64,000 bases of DNA from JAPOXR01 sp965221935 (GTDB taxonomy: Bacteria > Pseudomonadota > Alphaproteobacteria > Rhodobacterales > Rhodobacteraceae): positions 62,001 to 126,000 of the forward strand of contig CBDCSZ010000001.1 in assembly GCA_965221935.1 (NCBI GenBank). Reading direction: 5' to 3'. The position numbers were made by a program, and so were the translations under genes. The first letter of the stretch is position 1, and every line of letters starts with the position of its first letter. Below the pieces are notes generated by a model. It was given only the letters and a program-made list of their open reading frames with translations. It was not told where the DNA came from and ran no database searches. Below, piece after piece: positions 26,750 to 37,210 of the stretch.

Positions 26750-28648
26750 ATGTTGGATTCCGCAGGCCCTGTTTGCGATGTTGTCGATCTGTCGGCCCTG
26801 CCGCCGGAGGAGTTGAAACGTCTGTACGAACGGGAGCATGCACGTGCCGAGGCGGCGGAAGCCGAGATCACGGCACTGAAAGACAAGCTCGGGGAAGCGG
26901 AAGCCCGTGGCGAGGAATGGAAGCTGGAATCGATCCGGGCCCGTGGCGAACTCAACGGACTGCGCGGGATCTTCGAGAGCAACCGCGAGAAGCTTGCCGC
27001 GGCGCGCGCGGAGCTGAAGGAGCTTGGCCGCAGCCAGAGTGCGCGGAACCTGCGCAAGCTGGAGAAGAAGCTGGCACGGTTGCAGGGGCTCCTGAACGCC
27101 GCCGGTATCGACAGCGGCCCGCACACGATTGTGGGCATGCGCAAGGAGATTTCCCGTCTGAAGGCTGTGATTGCGCAACAGGCGGAGGAACTGGAGGAAC
27201 TCAAGGCGGAGAACGAGAGGCTCCGCTCGGCGCGTGAGACCCATGCCAAGGCGCGGTTCGGCCGAAAAAGCGAGAAGAAGGAAAAGTCCGGTTCCGGCAG
27301 CGGCCGCGCGCGTGGCCAACAGGCTGACAAGCCCGGGCACGGCCGGACGGCGCGTCCGGACATGGAGCGCAAACCCGAGGTTCACGACCCGCCGGAGGCG
27401 GAGCGTGTCTGTCCCTGCTGCGGCCTGCCTTACGTGAAGAACGGCAGCCATGATTCCGAGACCATCGAGATCGAGGTCAGGGTGCATGTCCGGATCATCC
27501 AACGCAACCGCTGGCGGCGCAGCTGCACCTGTGCGTCGGCGCCGCAGGAGGTTTCGGCGCCCCCGGTTCCCCGGCTGTTTCCCAACTCCTCCTACGGGAT
27601 CAGCTTCTGGGTCTGTTTCCTGTTCGAGTGTTTCGCCTGCCACCGGCCGCTGAACCGGGTCGCGGCATGGATGCGCGACCAGGGGCTGCCGGTCTCGGCC
27701 GGGACCCTGGCCTCCAGCATCCACAGGCTGATGCCGCTGTTCGCGCCGCTGTCGCAGGCGATCCTCGCCCACCTGAAAGCGGCCGCGGTGCTTCACGGCG
27801 ACGAGACAAGCTGGCGGGTTCAGTCCCTCAAGGCCATCCGCGGCACCAGCCGGGCCTGGCTGTGGTGTGCGGTCTGCCGGGATGCGGTCTGGTTCCACGT
27901 CGATGCCCGGCGCAATGCCGAGGCTGCCGGCAAGCTGTTCGCCGGCGTCGGTGCCGGCACGGTCCTGGTTTGTGACGCCTACTCGGCCTACAAGAAACTC
28001 GCGCGTCTTCTCGGCGGCATCCTGATCCTGGCCTGGTGCTGGAGCCATGTTCGCCGCAAGTTCATCGAGGCTGCGGCCGGCAATGACGCCCTGGAGAGGT
28101 GGGAGGAGCGGTGGCTGGAGCGGTTCGGGCAGCTGTTCCACCTGAATGCGGTCCGGCTGAAGCACTACGACCCGGAACTGGGGATGGAGCAGCAGTCGCG
28201 AAAGTTCGGGAGCGCACATCGTCGGCTGAAGCGTGCCGTCGACCGGCTGTTCGCCCTCGCGGAGAAGGAACTTGCGGGGCCGGCCGGCTCGGACCGGCGC
28301 GCGAAGGCGCTCAACTCGCTGCTGAGGCATCGCGACGGGCTCTGCGTGTGCGTCGACAGGCCGGACGTACCCATGGACAACAACCTGTCCGAGCGGATGC
28401 ATCGCGGTCCCGTGATCGGGCGGAAGCTGTCGTTCGGCTCCGACAGCCTGGACGGGGCCCTGTTCTCCGCCATGATGTACGGGATCATCGAGACCCTGCG
28501 GATGAACGGGATCGATGTCCGCACGTGGCTCGACGACTGGCTCTCGGCCTGTGCAGGTAACGGTGGCCAGCCTCCGGCCGACCTGTCGCCCTGGCTGCCC
28601 TGGTCGATGGACGAAGACAGGCGCCGACACCTCAAGGCCACACGATGA
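26750..28648 (+). CDS. tnpC: IS66-family transposase (TnpC)
   Basis: 632-residue transposase. About 200 N-terminal residues form a long coiled coil (repeated KLGEAEARGEEWK-type heptads), longer than in most IS66 proteins. Next come a basic linker and the zinc-finger-like CPCCGLPY. The core DDE domain follows, with VLHGDETSWRV (first Asp), VLVCDAYSAYKKL (second Asp) and the DNNLSERMHRGPVIGRKLSFGS block near the end with the catalytic Glu. The reading frame is complete. Its stop overlaps the start of the DUF4338 gene (ATGA). Confidence 0.92.
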   Translation: MLDSAGPVCDVVDLSALPPEELKRLYEREHARAEAAEAEITALKDKLGEAEARGEEWKLESIRARGELNGLRGIFESNREKLAAARAELKELGRSQSARNLRKLEKKLARLQGLLNAAGIDSGPHTIVGMRKEISRLKAVIAQQAEELEELKAENERLRSARETHAKARFGRKSEKKEKSGSGSGRARGQQADKPGHGRTARPDMERKPEVHDPPEAERVCPCCGLPYVKNGSHDSETIEIEVRVHVRIIQRNRWRRSCTCASAPQEVSAPPVPRLFPNSSYGISFWVCFLFECFACHRPLNRVAAWMRDQGLPVSAGTLASSIHRLMPLFAPLSQAILAHLKAAAVLHGDETSWRVQSLKAIRGTSRAWLWCAVCRDAVWFHVDARRNAEAAGKLFAGVGAGTVLVCDAYSAYKKLARLLGGILILAWCWSHVRRKFIEAAAGNDALERWEERWLERFGQLFHLNAVRLKHYDPELGMEQQSRKFGSAHRRLKRAVDRLFALAEKELAGPAGSDRRAKALNSLLRHRDGLCVCVDRPDVPMDNNLSERMHRGPVIGRKLSFGSDSLDGALFSAMMYGIIETLRMNGIDVRTWLDDWLSACAGNGGQPPADLSPWLPWSMDEDRRRHLKATR

Positions 28649-29532
28649 CGGCGGATGACACGATCGAGTGTCGTTATCACGGGCGTGACTTCACCACCGG
28701 CGAGATGGCGCTGATGCGGGCGCTGATCGCATCCTCCCCGCAGCAGACCCGTGCCGGGCTGGCGCGCGCGTTCTGCCGCGCCATCGGCTGGGTCAAGCCC
28801 GACGGCGGGCTGAAGGCGATGATGGCCCGGCTCACCATGCTGAAGATGCACCGGGACGGGATCATCACACTGCCGCCGCCACGACGGGTACGTTCGCCCC
28901 CCCGTCCTCCGAGCTTCGGCCCGGAAACGGAACCGCCGGCATCACCGCCGCTCACACTGGAGGCCGCTCGTCCGCTCCGTCTGGTCAAGGTCACCGGTGC
29001 CGGCCGTGGCGCCAGCCGCCTCTGGAATGAATTCATCGCCCGCTATCATTATCTCGGCTACAAGACCCTCGTCGGTGCACAGATGCGCTACGCGGTGCAT
29101 GATCGCGACGGGCGCCCGCTGGCCATGCTCGGCTTCTCGGCCGCGGCCTGGAAGGTCGCACCGCGCGACGACTTCATCGGATGGACGCCTGAAACCCGCG
29201 AGAGAAACCTCCCCCTCATGGTCGATAACTCCCGCTACCTCATCATGCCATGGGTCCGGATCCCGAACCTGGCCTCCCACATCCTTTCGCGTGTGCGCCG
29301 CCAGCTGCCGCTGGACTGGTACATCCAGTACAGGGTGACACCGGTCCTGATGGAAACCTTCGTCGAAACCCAGCGCTTCTCCGGGATCACCTACAAGGCT
29401 TCCGGATGGATCCATGTCGGAACCACGCAGGGACGCGGGAAGTACGACACAAAGAGGGAATTCGGAAAACCGAAAAAGGACGTCTGGCTCTGCCCGCTCA
29501 GAAAAGACTGGAAAAGAACGCTCAATCGATGA
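28645..29532 (+). CDS. DUF4338 (DruA-like) protein encoded in the IS66 element
   Basis: 295-residue protein translationally coupled to the transposase by a four-base overlap. A small N-terminal domain (1-75) resembles a helical DNA-binding module (ARAFCRAIGWVKPDGGLKAMMARLTML). A Pro-rich linker follows, then the DUF4338 core (about 110-290): WNEFIARYHYLGY, LGFSAAAWKVAPRDDFIGW, NSRYLIMPWVRIPNLASHIL, LMETFVET and HVGTTQGRGKYD. DUF4338 is the domain of DruA in the Druantia defence system, but no DruE-type helicase is nearby. Here it is part of a transposable element and probably assists transposition or target choice (inference). Confidence 0.85.
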   Translation: MTADDTIECRYHGRDFTTGEMALMRALIASSPQQTRAGLARAFCRAIGWVKPDGGLKAMMARLTMLKMHRDGIITLPPPRRVRSPPRPPSFGPETEPPASPPLTLEAARPLRLVKVTGAGRGASRLWNEFIARYHYLGYKTLVGAQMRYAVHDRDGRPLAMLGFSAAAWKVAPRDDFIGWTPETRERNLPLMVDNSRYLIMPWVRIPNLASHILSRVRRQLPLDWYIQYRVTPVLMETFVETQRFSGITYKASGWIHVGTTQGRGKYDTKREFGKPKKDVWLCPLRKDWKRTLNR

Positions 29533-29570
29533 CAGCCAGTAAGGCCGTCACGCCTTCACCGAACGCTTAC

Positions 29571-30231
29571 AATTGTAGAGCGCGTTGGTCACGCCCATCG
29601 TGATGCCTTCTGAGCCGCGTTCGGTGTAGATTGCGGCACCGTAGACGGTGGTGCCGTCGATGTCACGGCCCTGAAAGAATTTCGCGATATCCATGAGTTC
29701 TGCGAGAGTCGCCGGCACCGCTAGATCCCGGCCATGCATATCCTTGAATTCCGCCTGAAGTTCCGGACGTTCAAACCAGTCTTTACGGTAGGTCCATCCC
29801 ACCACATCACCAAATGCGGGCAATGCCCAGTAATTCGGGGTGCCTTTCGGCCATTCCGAGTAACCCGTCACGGTCGCCGGAATAAAGTCGTCCATTGAGA
29901 TGCCTTCGGCGTCGAAGAAATCATTCAATTGGACATAGTGTCCGGCCTCGGCGCCAAGCCCGATCCACTGGCTGTCGCCAATCATCAGATCGCAGAGTTT
30001 TCCGCCGGAATTGAGTTCGTTAAGCATCCGGTCCGCAAAGTTCGGCCAAGGCACGAATTCAAAGCTCATATTGTGCCCGGACTGGACCTCAAAGTCTTTT
30101 GAAAGCTCAATCAGAGCGTTGGCCGGATCCCAGGCTGCCCAGCAAAGCGTCAGGTCATCAGCCTTGGCCGCCGTGGCGGCCATCACGGATGTCGCTGCCA
30201 AAGCCAGCGCAGTTTTTTACGTTATTCTCAT
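29571..30231 (-). pseudogene. glpV: glycerol-type ABC substrate-binding protein, broken at both ends
   Basis: N-terminal two fifths of a periplasmic binding protein (DLTLCWAAWDPANALIELSKDF, NFADRMLNELNSGGKLCDLMIGDSQWIG). The natural ATG at 30231 has a good GGGGAG site, but codon 5 is TAA (30219-30217); beyond it the frame continues with a normal signal peptide (KTALALAATSVMAATAAKA). One base change AAA to TAA would explain this. At the other end the IS66 element cuts the gene after GVTNALYN. The C-terminal part and the following permease gene are missing, so the gene is doubly inactive. Confidence 0.9.
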
Positions 30232-30316
30232 GTTTGTTCTCCCCTTTCCCCGTTTTGGAAGGAAATCTCCCTGTTCCTGTCAGTATTTCACCGACTTCGT
30301 CGCAGGCAGGCTAAGT

Positions 30317-32763
30317 CTACCATGTCATGAAAGTTTTGGCTGGACTACGCGGTTTCTCCGGTGTGGAATCGCGTCGTTATGGCACAGTCCCAAATCAGCC
30401 GCACCCTTGGCGGCCCGGCGGCGCGTGCGCGGATTTCCGCGATCCTGTCGCTGGAACATTTCGACAGCCGACGGGCCTTGGGTCGCCGGGTCTGCGCGGA
30501 ATTCTCCTTCATCGACGCGATGGGTCGACTTCAGGTGTCGGGATGCCTGCATGCCCTGACGACACTTGCCACCCGGTATCCCGATATTGTGCTGCCGCCG
30601 CCGAAGTCGGGGGGCGTCGACATCACCCCGCGCCTGCTCGACGCTCCGGCGCCGGATCCGGACGACGTTCCGACGGTCCTGTCCCGGGTTGAGGGGATCA
30701 GGGTCGTCGAGGTTGTCACGGCCGATGAGCGGGCGCTGTGGAACACGCTGATCGCCCATGAACATCCCCGCGGCATGACCACCTTTGCCGGGCGCCAGCT
30801 CCGGTACCTGGCCGGCTCGGCCCATGGCTGGCTGGGGGCGGCGGGGTTCTCGGCAGCGGCGCTCAAGGTTGCGGCCCGCGACCGCTGGATTGCATGGACA
30901 GAGAGCCAGCGGCGCGGCCAGCTTGAGCGGATCGTGTGTCTGAGCCGCTTCCTGATCCGGCCCTCGGTCCGGTGTCCGCACCTGGCCAGTCACGTTCTGG
31001 GGCGTATCCTGCGCCGCCTGCCCCGGGACTTCGCGGCCCGTTACGGTTTCCGCCCGTTGCTGGTGGAGAGTTTTGCCGATGAGGGTTATGACGGCACCTG
31101 CCTGAGGGCTGCCAATTTCCTCTGCGTGGGCCGGACGGCGGGCCGTGGCCGGCAGGACCGTGCGAAGCGCCGCGCCAAGACGGTGAAGACGGTGTTCATG
31201 TCCCCGCTGCACCGGCGCTGGCGGCGGGAACTCGGGGTCCCGCATGTTGAGCTCAGGCCGGCGCTGGAACCGGGGGAAGGACTGTCGGCTTCGGACTGGG
31301 CGGAGAATGAATTCGGAGGGGCTCCCTTGGGTGACACGCGACTGTCTGCGCGGCTTGTGAAGAGCGCCGGTCTTCTGGCCGCGTATCCGGGCCACAAGAT
31401 CAATGCCAGTCCGAACAGCGACAGCACGGCGATCAATGCCTTCTACCGGCTGATCGAGAAGCCGGCGGAGTCGGCGGTCTCGGTGAAGAACATCCTGGCG
31501 CCGCATCGCGGGCGCAGCGTCTGCCGCATTCGCGGCCAGCGCACTGTTCTTGCCATCCAGGACGGCACGGACCTGAACTTCGCCACCCGGCCGGGCTGTG
31601 ACGGTCTCGAGGTGACCGGCAGGAACCAGACCAGCGCGAAGACCCTGGGCTTGCACCTGCACGCGACACTGGCGGTGAACGACACCGGCCTTCCTCTCGG
31701 CGTGCTGCGCCTGGGGTTCGATGCGGCGGTGAAACGCACGCCGGAGGCGGAGAAGCGGAAGAAGACCGAACGCTGGCTTGACGCCTTTGCCGACACTGGC
31801 GCCGCGGTGCGGGAGGTCGGCGGCAAGACGCGGGTGCTGTGCGTCTGTGACCGGGAGGCGGACTTCTGCGAACTGTTCGATGCCCAGCGCAAGAGCCCGC
31901 GTGTCGGATTGCTGGTCCGCGCCAAGCATGACCGGGCGCTGGGCAAGGCGCGTCCGAAGCTGTTCGAAACCCTGGGCGGGGGAGCGGCCAACGGCTGCAT
32001 CGCGGTCGAGATTGCCGGACTGACGGCACGTCCCAAGTCCAGCAGAAAGACAGCGCGCCCGATGCGCCGGAAGCGTCTGGCGCAGTGTGAACTGCGGTTC
32101 CGTCGCGTGGTCCTGCCGGCAACGATCCCCGGCGGTGGAAGCGGTCACGGTGTCGGGGGTGCACATCATTGAGACCGACCCGCCGGAGGACGAGGCCCCG
32201 GTGCAGTGGCACCTGTTGACCACCCGCGACGTCGGAACAGCCGCAGAGGCGGCCGAAATCGTCGGCTGCTACCTCCAGAGATGGAAAATCGAGGACTGGT
32301 TCCGTGTGCTGAAATCCGGTTGCCGCGTCGAACACCTGCTGTTCCGCACCGCAGACCGGCTGCAGCGGGCCATCGCCATCAATGCGGTGATCGCATGGCG
32401 CATCATGCTGATGACCCTGCTCGGACGCCAGGTGCCCGATTGTGACCCGGACCTGATGTTCACCGATGCGGAACTGAACTTCCTAGGTGACTATGCACGA
32501 AAACACGGCTTGGCCGCACCGCAGCGGCTCGGTGACGCGGTTGCCCTGGTGGCCCGCCTGGGCGGATATCGCGAGCGCAAGCATGATCCGGACCCCGGCA
32601 ACCAGATCATGTGGACAGGCTACAGCCGGATGAGCAGTGCAGCGCTGGGCCACGAAATCGGCCTTGAAACCGGCTATGAAACCGGCTTCAGCGACGGCCA
32701 GAAATACGCCTTGCGGCAGAACAGATGACCTGTGGTCATCCACTGCTTATCATGACTCGGTAG
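30317..32763 (+). mobile_element. IS4/Tn5-like element with DUF4338-transposase fusion
   Basis: A 2447-bp element bounded by short imperfect inverted repeats (CTACCATGTCATGA at 30317 and, in complement, CTACCGAGTCATGA ending at 32763). It is flanked by a perfect 8-base duplication GGCTAAGT (30309-30316 and 32764-32771). It carries one gene for a DUF4338 domain fused to a Tn5-like transposase. It sits about 85 bases upstream of the broken glpV gene, in its promoter region. The intact duplication marks a recent insertion. Confidence 0.9.
30379..32728 (+). pseudogene. DUF4338 + Tn5-like (IS4) transposase fusion with +1 frameshift
   Basis: Residues 1-290 are a DUF4338 domain clearly related to the neighbouring IS66 passenger (GFSAAALKVAARDRWIAW, SRFLIRPSVRCPHLASHVLG, VGRTAGRGRQD). 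Residues 300-600 start a Tn5-type transposase with the N-terminal DNA-binding block GDTRLSARLVKSAGLLAAYPG, first Asp in AIQDGTDLNF and second Asp in VCDREADFCEL. Around 32127-32133 (CCCCGGCGG) the frame shifts by one base; the rest, including the YREK box GCYLQRWKIEDWFRVLKSG with the catalytic Glu, continues to 32728 in the next frame. Either the transposase is inactivated or it needs a +1 shift. Confidence 0.85.
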
Positions 32764-33658
32764 GGCTAAGTTGTGTCTGTGGCGAGTTCAAGCACATGTC
32801 GGAATCAGCGCAAAAGAGCCGAATGCGGCCATGGGGGGCATATCCGCCTGCTCGGCGCTGCCCGCTGTTGGAGCTGGGATTGAATGGTCTCCGCTGTCGG
32901 CGGCGCGTTTGAACAATGGCCGCGAGGGTTCCAATTCCCCGGCCTGGGCAATCGCCAGCGAAGTTTCCATCAAGATGGTCTGCCTGCGAAATGACCGAAT
33001 GCCGTTTGACCCCAGCTCTGCATCAACCGCATGCCAATCCCATTCTCCCTGAGCGCGGACTGCAGTGAACGGAGCGCCTGCAATTGATGCCCGAAGGCAG
33101 ACCTCCGGCTAAACGCGCTGCAGTGCCGTCCTGAACAGCTGTTATTGCGGACATGACCCTTTTTTCCATTACCACAAATTCGGTCCGTGAATTCGCCGTT
33201 GAACGGCCGATTCGGACAACGGGTGCACTCGGCGACAGGCCGGGCCGGTTCAACGGTGCTTTCCGGCACAGGCGGCAGTTTTCGCCCAACCGAACCAGAA
33301 CTGCCGAACGCATCAGATCCCCCCGGGCCTCCGCCCGGACCTGCGGTTGGCGGCGACAATTCTGAATGCCGCCCACGATCCCGGCGGCAATTGAAATTAC
33401 ATTGCGCGCCCGCAATTTCCACAAGCGCAATGATCAATGTTTCACGCGAAACATTTTAGGAATATTTCACGAACATATATGCCAATTCCTGTTTTCATGT
33501 GCCGTTTCAAGCCCGTCTCCAAGGCATCCGGACCGGTCGGCGGGTGGCTTGGTCCGAGCCGCGGCCTTTGAAAATTCGGCGCCGGTCCGGTAAGCAGTGA
33601 AGCTCCGCGGCCAAGCTGAATTCCAGCTGAGCAGGCACGAAACTGAAAGTTGAACAGG
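32764..33658. other. long gene-poor region between glpV and edd
   Basis: About 900 bases. Open frames on both strands lack recognisable domains, ribosome sites or consistent codon use; a decayed gene cannot be excluded. The right part is AT-richer and holds the parS-like site at 33438-33453. Promoters for edd and, before the insertion, for the glycerol operon should lie here. Confidence 0.5.
33438..33453. promoter_or_regulatory. parS: parS-like ParB-binding site
   Basis: TGTTTCACGCGAAACA differs from the widely conserved parS consensus TGTTTCACGTGAAACA at one central base. Its flanks extend the dyad to AATGTTTC-ACGC-GAAACATT (33436-33455). It lies in non-coding DNA upstream of edd. Chromosomal parS sites cluster near the replication origin in most bacteria. 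Confidence 0.7.
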
Positions 33659-35479
33659 ATGAAGCTCGACAATCGTATCGCCGGCGTGACCGACCGGATC
33701 AGGAAGCGCAGCCTGAACGGCCGCACCGCTTACCTGCGGCGGATTCGGAAGGCAGCGGAGTCCGGGCCGGCGCGGGCACATCTGTCCTGCGGCAACCAAG
33801 CGCATGCCTATGCGGCGATGGGCGCGGACAAAGGCAGGCTGACCGGTCTGCGGACGCCAAATCTTGGAATTGTCACCGCCTATAACGACATGCTTTCGGC
33901 GCACCAGCCATTTGAGAGTTACCCGGCCCAAATCAAGGAGGCGGCCCGGTCGGCCGGGGCAACGGCACAGGTCGCCGGCGGTGTCCCGGCCATGTGCGAT
34001 GGCGTCACTCAGGGCCAGCCGGGAATGGAGCTGTCGCTGTTTTCACGCGATGTGATTGCTCTCGCCGCCGGTGTGGCGCTGAGCCACAACACATTCGACG
34101 CCGCGGTTTTTCTTGGGGTGTGCGACAAGATTGTGCCCGGCATGGTGATCGCAGCCCAGACATTTGGCCATCTGCCGGCGGTCTTTATTCCGGCTGGCCC
34201 AATGACCTCAGGCCTGCCAAATGACGAAAAGGCCCGCGTTCGACAGCGATTTGCCGCCGGCGAAATCGGGCGGGATGAACTGATGCGGTCGGAGATGGAA
34301 TCCTATCACGGTCCGGGCACGTGCACGTTTTACGGCACTGCGAATTCAAACCAGATGTTGATGGAATTCATGGGACTGCACTTGCCAGGCGCCTCATTCG
34401 TCAATCCGGGCACACCTCTGAGAGAGGCTTTGACGGCGGCGGCGGCGCAGCGCGCGCTCGCGATAACGGCCCAGGGCAACGACTACCGTCCGGTCGGGTC
34501 GATTCTCGACGAGAGAGCATATGTGAACGGAATTGTCGGCCTCATGGCGACCGGCGGTTCCACCAACCTCGTCATGCATTTGGCCGCCATGGCAAAGGCG
34601 GGCGGCATTCAATTGGATATTTCAGATTTTTCCGCCATTTCCGATGCTGTGCCGCTCATGGCAAAAGTTTACCCGAACGGCCTCGCCGACATTAACCACT
34701 TTCATGCCGCCGGCGGGCTCGCATTCATGATTGGCGAGCTGCTTGAAGCCGGTCTGCTGCATGAAGATGTGCAGACAGTGGCAGGCGCCGGGCTCAAAAG
34801 ATATGCCGCTGAACCCAAGCTGCGCGGCGGTCGGCTGGTTTGGGAGAAATCGCCGCTTCATTCCGAAAACCAGAATATTGTTCGGTCCGCGTCATCCCCG
34901 TTTGCCGTTTCGGGCGGCTTGAAACAGCTGACAGGCAATCTCGGCCGCGGCGTTATCAAAGTCTCGGCGGTCAGCGACGATCTCAGGGTCATTGAGGCCC
35001 CGGCCAGGGTGTTTTCAAATCAGTCGCAGGTGAAGGACGCATTCGCGCGCGGCGAGCTCAACAGCGACTGCTTGGTTGTTGTCCGTTTTCAGGGACCGAG
35101 AGCCAACGGAATGCCGGAGCTGCATGCGCTGACCCCGGTGCTTTCGGTGCTGCTTGACCGCGGGTTCAAGGTGGGACTCGTCACCGATGGGCGCATGTCC
35201 GGCGCATCGGGGAAAGTGCCTTCGGCAATTCACATGTCACCGGAAGCCGCGGCCCAAGGCGCATTGGCGCAGATTGCCGACGGAGACATCATCCGCCTTG
35301 ATGCCAATAACGGACGCATTGACGCCATCGGCGAAGAATTCAAGAACCGGCCGCCGCAGAAGGCTCCAGCCGACGACAGTTCCGCCCTTTCAGGGCAGCA
35401 GCTGTTTGAATTGTTTCGGCGCCATGCGGGACCGGCCGATGCCGGTGCGCAGGTGGTTCTGGCGGGAGAGTGTTCATGA
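33659..35479 (+). CDS. edd: phosphogluconate dehydratase
   Basis: 606-residue iron-sulfur dehydratase converting 6-phosphogluconate to 2-keto-3-deoxy-6-phosphogluconate, the first dedicated Entner-Doudoroff step. The three cluster cysteines appear in PAMCDGVTQG (about 117), FLGVCDKIVPG (about 159) and GPGTCTFYGTANS (about 222). The C-terminal region has TDGRMSGASGKVPSAIH. The ATG at 33659 was preferred over TTG at 33650. The stop overlaps the ATG of eda by four bases, as in a coupled edd-eda operon. Confidence 0.95.
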   Translation: MKLDNRIAGVTDRIRKRSLNGRTAYLRRIRKAAESGPARAHLSCGNQAHAYAAMGADKGRLTGLRTPNLGIVTAYNDMLSAHQPFESYPAQIKEAARSAGATAQVAGGVPAMCDGVTQGQPGMELSLFSRDVIALAAGVALSHNTFDAAVFLGVCDKIVPGMVIAAQTFGHLPAVFIPAGPMTSGLPNDEKARVRQRFAAGEIGRDELMRSEMESYHGPGTCTFYGTANSNQMLMEFMGLHLPGASFVNPGTPLREALTAAAAQRALAITAQGNDYRPVGSILDERAYVNGIVGLMATGGSTNLVMHLAAMAKAGGIQLDISDFSAISDAVPLMAKVYPNGLADINHFHAAGGLAFMIGELLEAGLLHEDVQTVAGAGLKRYAAEPKLRGGRLVWEKSPLHSENQNIVRSASSPFAVSGGLKQLTGNLGRGVIKVSAVSDDLRVIEAPARVFSNQSQVKDAFARGELNSDCLVVVRFQGPRANGMPELHALTPVLSVLLDRGFKVGLVTDGRMSGASGKVPSAIHMSPEAAAQGALAQIADGDIIRLDANNGRIDAIGEEFKNRPPQKAPADDSSALSGQQLFELFRRHAGPADAGAQVVLAGECS

Positions 35480-36113
35480 CGCCTCACCAGTCCAGCGCCT
35501 GGCTTCGGGAGACTTTGGCGCCTGTGCCAATGATCCCGGTGTTAACGGTCGATCACTCCGATTCCGCCGAACCGCTCGCCGATGCGTTGTGCCGCGGCGG
35601 GCTGAATGTTCTTGAGGTGACACTCCGAACACACAACGCCCTCCGTGTGATTGATGCCATGTCGTCCCACCCGGGCGTTGTCGTCGGTGCTGGCACACTG
35701 TTAAAGCCGGAACACGCCGTTGAAGCGAAAGGCGCCGGTGCGGCATTTGGAGTTTCGCCCGGATCGACGCCTGCACTGATCGCCGCCTGTCAGGACATCG
35801 GACTGCCTTTGCTTCCCGGGGCGGTCACGGCAACCGAGGCGATGCGCCTGCTTGACCAGGGATTCGATCTGTTGAAGTTCTTTCCCGCCGAACCGTCAGG
35901 CGGTGTGGCAGCCCTCAAGGCGCTGACAGGACCGCTCCCGCATGCCAGATTCTGTCCGACGGGCGGCATTTCCCGCCGAAAACGCGAAAACCTATCTGGA
36001 TCTGGCCAACGTTCTGTGCGTCGGCGGCCACCTGGGTCGCTCCCGCCGCCGCGGTTTCAAGCGGAAACTGGGAAGACATCAGAAGAGCGGCGAGTGGCGC
36101 GGCGGCTCTGGGA

Positions 36114-36131
<18 letters not shown>
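35476..36131 (+). pseudogene. eda: KDPG aldolase with two +1 frameshifts
   Basis: Homologue of 2-keto-3-deoxy-6-phosphogluconate aldolase, which yields pyruvate and glyceraldehyde-3-phosphate. The first 165 residues are normal (EVTLRT with the catalytic Glu, GAGTL, DLLKFFPAE with the Schiff-base Lys, CPTGGI). At about 35970 one extra base shifts the frame; the next frame reads PAENAKTYLDLANVLCVGG. At about 36027-36029 a second extra base shifts it again; the third frame reads TWVAPAAAVSSGNWEDIRRA and ends at a TGA at 36129-36131. All parts of the family fold are present but in three frames. This is either a dead gene or two sequence errors. Confidence 0.9.
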
Positions 36132-37202
<1,071 letters not shown>

Positions 37203-37210
37203 CGTTCCGC

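Larger units (their letters stand above)
26640..29570 (+). mobile_element. IS66-family element carrying a DUF4338 gene
   Basis: A 2931-bp element with IS66-like terminal inverted repeats beginning GTAAGCGTTCGGT: left end at 26640, right end (complement) at 29570. Similarity extends inward about 30 bases with a few mismatches (GTGATGGCC versus GTGACGGCC). It holds an IS66 transposase and an overlapping DUF4338 gene and lacks separate tnpA and tnpB, as in the ISBst12-type subgroup. The flanking eight bases do not match (AATGGAGG and AATTGTAG), so no target duplication remains and the flanks were probably joined by a deletion. Confidence 0.88.

Noticed and set aside
26669..28630. 653-codon open frame antisense to the IS66 transposase
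   Set aside because: It is a shadow of the GC-rich coding strand: no domains, low-complexity composition and exact overlap with a well-supported gene.
30325..32223. 632-codon open frame antisense to the Tn5-like fusion
   Set aside because: Same reason: Arg- and Pro-rich shadow translation opposite a recognisable protein.
28645..32763. Druantia-type anti-phage defence island
   Set aside because: DUF4338 is shared with DruA, but both copies lie within transposon ends and no DruE-like helicase or other Druantia genes are present in the window.
32970..33437. Minus-strand 155-codon open frame upstream of edd
   Set aside because: No recognisable domain, composition typical of shadow frames, and its start overlaps the parS-like site; kept only as part of the gene-poor region.
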